Shown here: one piece after another, positions 1 through 7,744 of the stretch
Numbering within the stretch: position 1 is the first letter of the stretch
Layout: each line of letters begins with the position of its first letter
Origin: Chara braunii
Lineage: Eukaryota; Streptophyta; Charophyceae; Charales; Characeae
Assembly (NCBI GenBank): GCA_003427395.1
Contig: BFEA01000407.1
Location: 1,364,646 to 1,393,896 of the forward strand
Length of the DNA: 29,251 nt
Reading direction: 5' to 3'
Position numbers and translations under genes: made by a program
The notes under the pieces: generated by a model
The model's database searches: none
Told to the model about the DNA's origin: nothing
What the model saw: the letters and a program-made list of their open reading frames with translations, nothing else

Positions 1-790
1 CACCTTCACCTACACCCATCCACCATAGCCGGTCACCCTGCACCTTCTTCCTCCACCTTCACCTACACCCATCCACCATAGCCAACCACCTTACAACTTC
101 TTCCTCCACCCTCACTTACACCCATCCACCATAGCCGACCACCTTACACCTTCTTCCTCCACCTTCACCTACGCCCATCCACCATAGCCAACCACCTTTC
201 ACCTTCTTCCTCCACCCTCACTTACATCCATCCACCATAGCCGGCCACCTTGCACCTTCTTCCTCCTCCTTCACCTACACCCATCCTCAATAGCCGGTCA
301 CCTTGCACCTTCTTCCTCTGCCATCACCCACACCCATCCACCATAGTCATCCACCTCGCGCGGATGTCCAAAGGACAACCCTAAACACTTCCCGCCTTCT
401 TCCTCCACCTTCACCTACACCCATCCACCATAGCCAACCACCTTACACCTTCTTCCTTCACCCTCACTTACACCCATCCACCATAGCCAACCACCTTGCA
501 CCTTCTTCTTCCACCTTCACCTACTTCCATTCTCCATAACCGGTCACCTTGCACCTTCTTCCTCCACCTTCACCTAGACCCATCCACCATAGCCGGTCAC
601 CTTGCATCTTCTTCCTCCACCTTCACCTACACCCATCCACCATAGCCAACCACCTTGGAGCTTCTTCCTCCACCTTCACCCGTCCACCATAGCCAACCAC
701 CTTGCACCTTCCTCCTTCATGATCTCCTTCACCCATCCACCATAGTCGGTCACCTTGCACCTTCTTCTCCACTATCTTCTTCCGCCACCC
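1..790. repeat. 53-bp minisatellite array
   Basis: Tandem units begin with CACCTTCACCTACACCCATC and continue with CACCATAGCC and CACCTTCTTCCTC. Unit starts at 1, 54, 107 and 160 give an exact 53-bp period. About 14 copies are present, with the later ones more diverged. A non-repeat patch at about 357-398 interrupts it, and the last copies (after about 660) are shortened and rearranged. The + strand is strongly pyrimidine-rich, which explains the short open frames in it. The array runs off the left edge of the window. Confidence 0.93.
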
Positions 791-884
791 AAGTGTCGTA
801 GGCAAAGAAGGTCTCCAAGGTGCACGGGGGACCTAGGTCGGCCGGTAGATTGGGCAACGGGGTAGGGGTGATTAGGATAGGGGA

Positions 885-888
<4 letters not shown>

Positions 889-947
<59 letters not shown>
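889..947. repeat. (TC)n microsatellite
   Basis: An uninterrupted TC dinucleotide run of about 29 units. On the other strand it reads as an Arg-Glu repeat, which is a by-product and not a gene. Confidence 0.98.
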
Positions 948-948
<1 letters not shown>

Positions 949-1689
949 GACCCCTGGCCTTCACCCTTTTTCCCCCCCTCCCTCTCTCTTTTTGGCACGT
1001 GACTAACATTTTCCCTCTCTTGTTACATTGCAAGGGAACGAACGGTAAACAAACTCGGTCCTCACTTGGTGGAAAGAGAGGGCAAGGGGAGGGCTGCTGG
1101 TCCCTTGTGCCACCAAGAAGGAAAGTCTCAACACCTTTGTGGAAACTGGGAAAGGCGAGATTTTTTGAAAAGGCTGATAAAGTAAAGGCTTGAATCCAGG
1201 TCAGTTTGACTCAACCATTCTCCCCGACTGCATGACTAAGAAGAAGGCATGACTTGCTTGAAGGGAGGGAAAGAAAACCAAAAGGGTCATTGAAAGAGAA
1301 ATGGAGCTTAGGCTTGTGGGAGGGGCAATGTGTTGACCCCGATGGAGATTGCACTTGGTCCTTGCTTTGTGTGGTCTTGCGCAGACGAGTAGCTTGGGAT
1401 GGTTTAAGCGGGACTGGATTCGTGGAACGCGGACAAGAAAGAGAAAATCGCGAAGGGAAGGGCATGAGCTTAGCGTAAACTGTGAATGTGGATGGGACTT
1501 GACAATTGAATGTTTGGACAAAGGACCGACGACGGAGTGCAACTTTGCATGATGAATGAATGACATGGCTCTTTGGGTGCAATACGAAAGCCCAAAAAGA
1601 CTAAGGGCGGCAATGGATATGCGAATAGGATGATTGTCGAGCAAAAAAAAAAAAAAATGTAGGGGCTAGGGGCATGGACGGCGCGGTCG
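948..1689. other. No gene seen; contains poly(A)
   Basis: This stretch has overlapping open frames on both strands, but none resembles a known family or has consistent coding character. A 15-base poly(A) run lies at 1643-1657. It might mark the 3' end of a retroposed sequence, but no target-site duplication was found. Confidence 0.5.
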
Positions 1690-2476
1690 CACCCCGATGA
1701 CGCCATAGAGATTGCCAAGCTTTGTGAAAAGGTATGTGGCCCAATGGATGACGCTTGGCCTACACACGAAAGAAGACGAATCTTTAATAAACTCCCTGGA
1801 CTGCTTGTGTATTGGAAGGAGCAATTGTCTGGCCACACTTAAGTGAATCGAGAAAACGCCACGAGTGACCAAAGAGCTACCATCTAACGCGAGAGCAGAG
1901 CTACATCCCCCAATGTAGAGCCCTCTCGCAAAAGGCCCATCCCCACCCATCTCATAGCACTAGGTGGAGGTGCCCCTGGGACGAACGACCCGCGCCCGGA
2001 GCTTGAGCGTGGGCGGGTCGAGCCAAATGAGACCCGCAATGGGTTCGACAAGGCTCGAAAGTTCTTCAGGGTACGGCTGCTACAAAAATGGTGGAGGCGC
2101 CGGGTATGGGTTAAACTGACCCAGCGATCTCGAGGGGGGTGCCCGACGCATGATTGTGTACATAACCAAAGATAAAGAGAACGAGGACTTGTGTATGCTC
2201 TATCCCCTTGAGCGAATCAGATTTGAGGGTGGCTGGGCGCATGACAAGGCCAGGCCTGGAGGAATATCATGCATGTTGCACACTTGATTAGCCGTCTTCT
2301 TGGGAGGTGACTCTAGTCCTCCTTCTTTCGAGTTGATGTTGGTCAGTCCGGGCAAGCCTTGGGCAAACCGCATGTCAACCCTTCCTCTTCGTGTGAAAGA
2401 AGGGCTCCGGTTACCTAGCAGGCGGTTAGAATTCCGGACTAGTCCGGGTTCCGATGGAAATCCCGCGGCGGAGTGA
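1690..2476 (+). pseudogene. Coding-like broken stretch, unrecognised
   Basis: Two + strand frames look coding-like although broken. The first runs from 1690 with stops at TAA 1840-1842 and TAA 1885-1887, then stays open to TAA 2173-2175. It includes a plausible helical piece (IEIAKLCEKVCGPMDD) and a basic Trp-rich piece near 2080-2110. The second frame, open after TGA 2117-2119, contains ATG 2150 and continues as MIVYITKDKENEDLCMLYPL to TGA 2285-2287, then stays open to TGA 2474-2476. A shift between the frames near 2110-2150 would join them. The residue mix is balanced, unlike the low-complexity frames around it. I do not recognise a family. It may be the N-terminal part of the same element that supplies the gag-like fragment at 3.7-4.3 kb, but that is inference. 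Confidence 0.3.
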
Positions 2477-3681
2477 TCCGACCGACATGGGTATCTTCTT
2501 CTATCTTCTTCGGAGCCCGGCGGGCTCCTTGCACTACACTTGAAATGCTTGAAGGAACCTCACATGAACAAAACGGGTAATCGAGAAGGAACAATCCTGC
2601 CCTATGAACGGACACACAAGCAAAGATAAGGGAATGAAGGGAGTTGCTAGACTCCAAAAAAAACGTCGCTCTCTTTTTGTAGGCTGTCGTGTGTTCGTGT
2701 GCGGAGGTCAGGCCACCGAGCTATCAGACAGGAGTTTGTCATGCCGGGTGATTAGTAGCATTCTAGTTCGAGCAGTGACGGACTTTGGCTCGACGATCTG
2801 CTAACGGGGTGCGAAACGTCTCCTCAGGCGCGGCTTAGTCTGTTGGCTGGCGGGGGGAGTACCACTGCATGTGGACAAAGACAGAGCCTCAAAGACGATT
2901 AGTAGTTTCTCGTAGCTTGGTTTGGGAAAGGTTGTTCCTTGTCGGACCGATGTAAGTGAATGGTCGGACGACTGACTTTTGTCCCTGTACTTAGGCACAC
3001 GGGGTAAGCCTCGGTGTCGGTATGGATGTGCAAGAGCGACAAGACGGGATGGGGTATTCTGGGCAAGAACGTGAAGGTGACCCCCCACTGGAGTCTGGGT
3101 ACCGCGCTCGCGACGGTTAGCTGTGCTTGAGGTACGAGATGAAACTTTGCCGATAGTAACAGTGGAGAGACCACTTTTGAGGAAAGCTCGGGGAGGAGAT
3201 GACCGGCCGGTGTGCGAAGCTTGCCTTATTTTTTTTCTTTTGTGTTTCCCTCTGTAAAGTTTGCTTGAGGATGTTGGGCAGGAAACTGATTTTCTAAGTC
3301 TATTATCGCCCCCTGTCTAAGTCCTCACGAGTGAGAGAAGATGTGAGTAAGCCTGGATAGGAGTCGGAAGGAAAGGAACCAAGAGAAAGGAATGTCGGCT
3401 GGTGGTGGTCGATTGGGGGCACGACAGGATAGCGACCTCTGGGAAATGGGTAAGGAAGGTTAGGGAGACCCGGATGGGGGGTCTGAAAAACAATTATCAT
3501 CTACACAGGGAGACAGTCTGACCAAGAGGGGGCCGTGTGGTGCTCTCTTATGAAAACAGGACCGGAGCCGAAAAACGGAACGGCGCGGTGATTCTCATCT
3601 CCTGCCTATTCTAGTGGTCCGGAAATGCCAATAGACGTAAAGGAGGGGGTATCTGTCGTCCTCCTGGAAGAAGGAAAGTAG
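2477..3681. other. No gene seen
   Basis: Mixed-composition DNA without a recognisable gene, tandem repeat or RNA. Short open frames on both strands overlap each other and lack recognisable motifs. A T-rich tract lies near 3228-3242. Position between two coding-like stretches suggests decayed element sequence. Confidence 0.45.
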
Positions 3682-4269
3682 ACATACCTGGAGCCAGCCT
3701 ACCAAACTGTTGTGCTGGACGAAAAGGATGCGTTCCTATGGATAGAGACAATCTGGACCAAGGTCAGCCTGACGAGAATGTCGCCGAGCTTGATGGACTT
3801 AGAATTCCGGGGGACAGTGGAAGCCCGCGGGTGGGTCTACCTATCCCAGGAGATGAAAAATGCAATGGTGATAGGATTGATACTGGAAACGACAATGAAC
3901 CAATTATTTAGACAAGCGGAACGAGAAGTGGTATGAGCGATATGTCAACGGGCGGAAATGAAAATGGACAAAGTAGAGGCGCGAGTGGAGTTCGGGGATA
4001 GGGGAAACATGAGACGGCCTCTTAGGACGATGAGGTGTGTGCTACCTCCATTTTTGGTGGACGCTGTCTTCGGGACCAGGAAGAGATTGAAACAAATATG
4101 TCGGTCGATGGCACACCTGAGGCTGTACCAGTGTGCTCGACAAGACTTCTTTAGACTGTCGGTAGAAATGGGGCCGTTTGGAGGGATCTTGGCAGAGGAA
4201 TTGACTAAGATTTTGAACATCCTCAGCACGGACGATGCCTTTGTCCCTAGCCCATGCATTGGCGGATAG
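3682..4269 (+). pseudogene. Gag-like helical domain, copy 1 (broken)
   Basis: One frame is open from 3682 (after TAG 3679-3681) to a TGA at 3934-3936 and continues in the same frame to the stop at 4267-4269. Ignoring the single TGA, the product aligns with the gag-like protein at 17.8-18.4 kb. From GWVYLS here and GWLYIS there to a shared LPPFL, both span exactly 71 residues with no gap. Downstream, VEMGPFGG matches LEMGSFSG and ILNIL matches LRIL with a three-residue gap. Identity is low but the register is strict, so common ancestry is likely. No CCHC knuckle follows; the frame ends shortly after the helical domain. Another frame reads HALADSLSK near 4254-4281 but is too short to interpret. 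By analogy with the other copies this would be a retroelement structural (capsid-like) domain. The family name is unknown to me. Confidence 0.55.
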
Positions 4270-4547
4270 TCTATCGAAATGTGCACTCGTGGTCAACAGA
4301 CCCAAAAACCTTCGGCAAATGATCCACTGAAGCTTGCAAAGAATCTTGTAATTTTTTGTCAAAGAATTGAACGTTTTCCTTAGCGAATTTTTTTGTTAAG
4401 GTACATTTTCGTCAAACAAGAATAATTATTTTCTGGGTGGTAATAAACATCCCAATATTGTCCTTGAATGGTCATAAAGCTTCGCCAATTTTTTTTCTCT
4501 TTGCTTACTTAGTTTTTATTTTTTGATGCTCCCTTATTAAGCTTCGT
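4270..4547. other. AT-rich gene-free spacer
   Basis: AT-rich DNA with several T runs between gag-like copy 1 and the first 70-bp satellite array. No gene, RNA or repeat structure was found. Confidence 0.6.
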
Positions 4548-5780
4548 TGAATGTCCTTTTCTTCTTCGAGTCCTCAACCCTTACCCTATCACCCCTCGTC
4601 GCCGAATTTCAACCTCTTTGTTGTCCTTTTTATCTTTGGTCTCTTCACCCTTGCCCCATCCCTCCTCGTCGCCGAATTTCAACCTGTTTGTTGTCCTTTT
4701 TGTCACTGGTCACTTCACTCTTGCCCCATTCACCCTCCTCGCCGAATTCCAACCTCTTTGTTGTCCTTTTTGTCTTTGGTCACTTCACCCTTGCCCCATC
4801 CCCCCTCATCGCCGCATTCCAACCTCTTTGTTGAACTTTTTGTCTTTGGTCACCTCACTCTTGCCCCATCCCCCCTCGTCGTCGAATTTCAACCTCTTTG
4901 TTGTTCTTTTTGTCCCCGGTCACTTCACTCTTGCCCCATCCCCCCTCCTCGCCGAATTTCAACCTCTTTGTTTTCCTTTTTGTCTTTGGTCACTTCACCC
5001 TTGCCCATCCCCCCTCCTCGCCGAATTGCAACCTCTTAATTGTCATTTTTGTCTTTGGTCACTTCACCTTTGCCCCATCCCCCGTCCTCGCCGAAGGTCA
5101 CTTCACCCTTGCACCATTCACCCCCCTCTTCGAATTTCAACCTCTTTGTTGTCCTTTTTATCTTTAGTCACTTCACTCTTGCCCCATCCCCCCTCGTCGC
5201 CAAATTTCAACCTTTTTGTTGTCCTTTTTGTCTTTGGTCACTTCACCCTTGCCCCATCCCCCCTCCCCGCCGAATTCCAACCTCTTTGTTTTCCTTTTTG
5301 TCTTTGGTCACTTCACCCTTGCCCGATCCCCCCTCGTCGCTGAATTTCAACCTCTTTGTTGTCCTTTTTGTCTTTGGTCACTTCACCCTTACCCCATCTC
5401 CACTCGTTGCCGAATTTCAACCTCTTTGTTGTCCTTTTGTCTTTGGTCACTTTACCCTTGCCCCATCCCCCCTCGTCGCCGAATTTCAACCTTTTTGTTG
5501 TCCTTGTTGCCTTTGGTCATTTCACCCTTGCCCCATTCCCCCTCCTCGCCGAATTTCAACCTCTTTGTTGTCCTTTTTGTCTTTGGTCACTTCACTCTTT
5601 CCCCATCCCCCCTCGTCGCCGAATTTCAACCTCTTTGTTGTTTTTTTTGTCTTCGATCACTTCACCCTTGCCCCATCCCCCCTCGTCGCCGAATTCCAAC
5701 CTCTTTATTGTCCTTTTCGTCTTTGGTAACTTCCCCCTTGCCCTATCCCCCCTCCTGCGAACATAACTTTGTTGTCTCCC
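4548..5780 (-). repeat. 70-bp satellite, array 1 (inverted)
   Basis: About 17-18 tandem units of 70 bp. Anchor GCCGAATTTC falls at 4601 and 4671, GCCGAATTCC at 4741 and diverged forms at 4811, 4881 and 4951, so the period is exact. The orientation is the reverse complement of arrays 2 and 3. The + strand here is pyrimidine-rich. Because 70 is not a multiple of three and the pyrimidine strand almost lacks stop triplets, all three forward frames stay open and overlap (for example 4618-5343 and 5216-5950). One short unit near 5075-5115 lacks about 31 bp: CGCCGAA is joined directly to GGTCACTTC. Both array edges are degenerate. Confidence 0.96.
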
Positions 5781-6340
5781 TCCAGCCATCAAAGGGGATG
5801 CATATTATCCGCCACCCCAACCATGGTGGTCAAGGATGGGGTGGGGCCGCCGGTGGGGATCCGGCTAACTCAAAGATCGAGCATTTTGCCAGTAGTTACG
5901 CCTCCCTTTTCACTGTCCCCCACCCCGAACGGCATATTAGCAGTGTCTAAGGCCAACACTCTCTCACACACCACACACAACCCACTCACACTCATACTCA
6001 CACACGTGTTGGTCAAGGACTCTGCTAATACCAATCTGAGGTATCATGCGGACTATCACCGCTGGTTGACACTAAGTGCGCCGCAGACGGATTTCTGGAC
6101 AGGGTTGGAGGCCGACGAAATCAAAAAAAAAAACGATAAGGAAAAAAAACACAGTTTTAAATGGAGGGACGGTGGGGAAGGCGCTCACGAAGGTGGATGT
6201 TGCAGCAGTGCTTTCAAGAATGTATCTGGCCAATATGTTTCGAAAGAGTTTGTTTGTTTTTTTTTTAGTTTTTGTTTAGTTTTTGTTCAGTTTTTGTTCC
6301 CGTGCCGTTGTAGTGCCAAGTCAGCCAGGCAGGGCGTGTT
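5781..6340 (+). other. Spacer with short coding-like piece
   Basis: From about 6000 to 6120 one + frame reads VKDSANTNLRYHADYHRWLT and ends in FWTGLEADEIKKK. After a purine-rich patch, a second frame at about 6165-6250 reads TVGKALTKVDVAAVLSRMYL. Both pieces look more like real protein than the surrounding frames, and a shift near 6130-6165 would join them. I cannot name a family. A perfect 8-bp inverted pair, CCACCCCA (5812-5819) and TGGGGTGG (5837-5844), and a CA-rich patch near 5965-6005 are also present. It could be an exon or a retroelement remnant. Confidence 0.25.
6267..6299. repeat. 11-bp tandem triplet
   Basis: Three consecutive units of AGTTTTTGTTT or AGTTTTTGTTC at 6267, 6278 and 6289, following a T-rich run. 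Confidence 0.9.
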
Positions 6341-6506
6341 TAAGAGGTGACACATAATTGTTTTGATATTGTAGCATCTTGTACCCGCCCTCAATCACAT
6401 AAGGGAGTTTTTTTATTCTTTTTCTGTTCGTCCGTAAACGCCCTCACTGAAGACACAACAATAACACCTCATAAAATATATCTCGTGGTTATCGAAGTAT
6501 TCAGAA

Positions 6507-6527
6507 TTTTTTTTTTTTTTTTTTTTT
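6507..6527. repeat. poly(T) tract
   Basis: Twenty-one consecutive T residues. The flanks (about 6340-6740) are AT-rich and contain no gene that I can support. Confidence 0.97.
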
Positions 6528-6951
6528 CCCTTCTCTTAGGAAACTGACCCGGCTCGGCAAAACTTGGTGCGTAGTGAAAATCAGGTGGCGGTTTAAATAT
6601 TGAGTGCAATGAGTTTGAGAAAAAAAAATAAAACAATTGAGTAAGCAAAATAAAACAATACCTGAGTAACAAACTTGATTCTGAATGAAACTCGTCTTAG
6701 TGTTTGGATGACTTGAGGGTTAAGATGACAATAAAGGGGGGCATACAAACATCGTAGTGCCGCCTACCACCTCCGCCTGTTCAGTTTTATTATAAGCCCA
6801 CGACAACTTCAGATTCGACACCAAATACAAACATCGTGGTGCTAACCACAAACCCACTAGAGAACCCAAGCCCACGACAACTTCAGATTCGACGTCAAAT
6901 ACAAACATCGTGGTATAAATTCAACGCCAAATACAAACATCGGGGTTTCGT

Positions 6952-7056
6952 CTACCGCCTCCGCCTATTTAGTTTTATAATTAGGGAACAGGGTGAAGGA
7001 AACAACTTCATATTTGTAGTTCCCTTATAATAAAACTAAACAGGTGGAGGCGGTAG
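6952..7056. repeat. Large imperfect inverted repeat
   Basis: The left arm (6952-6989, starting CTACCGCCTCCGCCT) and right arm (7019-7056, ending GGAGGCGGTAG) are complementary over 38 bp, with a few mismatches and one small indel in the TTTTATAAT part. The loop is 29 nt. The arms are module two of the surrounding mosaic in opposite orientations. Confidence 0.88.
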
Positions 7057-7062
7057 GTGGCT

Positions 7063-7177
7063 AACTACAAACCCACTAGAGAACCCAAACCCACAAGAAG
7101 GCTGGCGTAGGCTTCTTATAGGTTTGTAGTTGGCGGGGGCTTCTTGTGGGTTTGGGTTCTCTAGTGGGTTTGTAGTT
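7063..7177. repeat. Perfect 38-bp inverted repeat
   Basis: Left arm 7063-7100 (AACTACAAACCCACTAGAG, then AACCCAAACCCACAAGAAG) and right arm 7140-7177 are exact reverse complements over 38 bp, with a 39-nt loop. It starts seven bases after the preceding inverted repeat. Perfect identity in otherwise decayed DNA suggests recent origin or gene conversion between arms. Confidence 0.95.
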
Positions 7178-7263
7178 GGCGTGGGCTTCTTATGCGTTTG
7201 TTGTTGGTGTGGACTTTTTGTGGGTTTGTAGTTGGCGTGGGTTTCTTGTGGGTTTGGGTTCAT
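7101..7263. repeat. 28-bp tandem repeat
   Basis: About five units related to TGGCGTGGGCTTCTTGTGGG then TTTGTAGT. Two units carry an extra GGTTCTCTAGTG-like insertion or a GGGTTCATGG end. It overlaps the right arm of the perfect inverted repeat. A related inverted piece lies at 7459-7490. The Pro/Asn-rich open frame on the minus strand is a by-product. Confidence 0.8.
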
Positions 7264-7345
7264 GGTGATCGTGGTGCTGCCTACCGCCTCCGCCTGTTTA
7301 GTTTTATTACAAAAGAACAGGTGGAGTAAACAGCTTTAGATTCGA

Positions 7346-7455
7346 CGAAGAGAGCGGATAGGGCAAGAGTGAAGTGACAAAAAGGAAAACAAAGAGGGTC
7401 AAATTCGGCGACGAGGGGGGATGGGGCAACGGTGAAGTGACCAAAGACAAAACGG
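7346..7455 (+). repeat. Isolated 70-bp satellite fragment
   Basis: About one and a half satellite units in the same orientation as array 2, including GGGGGGATGGGGCAACGG and TGAAGTGACCAAAGACAAAA. It begins after the same flank, TTTAGATTCGACGAAGAG, that precedes array 2 at 7735-7750, and ends abruptly in the GCCCACGCCAACTACAA module. It looks like a duplicated array start. Confidence 0.88.
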
Positions 7456-7744
7456 AAGCCCACGCCAACTACAACCCCACAAAAAACCCATGACAACTTT
7501 AGATTCGACGCCAAATACAAACATCATTATAAGCCCACGACAACTTCAGATTCGACGCCAAATACAAACATCGTAAAACCGTCTACCGCCTCCGCCTGTT
7601 TAATTTTATTATAAGGGAACAGGATGAAGTAAACATCTCCCGATTCGTCGGCGCCAGATACGAACATCATGGTGCCGCCTACCACCTGCACCTGTTTAAT
7701 TTTATTATAAGAGAACAAGGTAAAGTAAACAGCTTCAGATTCGA

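Noticed and set aside
750-998. Arg-Glu repeat protein on the minus strand
   Set aside because: It is only the (TC)n microsatellite read in frame.
1201-1838. Minus-strand frames of 122-147 codons
   Set aside because: They overlap each other in different phases, lack recognisable motifs, and the later part lies opposite the more coding-like + strand frame starting at 1690.
2680-2760. Second CxxC/HCxxH finger near VFVCGGQATELSDRSLSC
   Set aside because: Slight resemblance to the 17.6-kb finger, but the Cys/His spacing does not match and the frame breaks around it.
3672-3975. Alternative + frame reading VDIPGASLPNCC and GDSGSPRVGLPIPGD
   Set aside because: It has few stops and is tempting, but the overlapping frame aligns gap-free to the 18-kb paralogue, which is stronger evidence.
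7036-7263. Pro/Asn-rich 75-codon minus-strand protein
   Set aside because: It is the translation of a 28-bp tandem repeat and the inverted-repeat arm.
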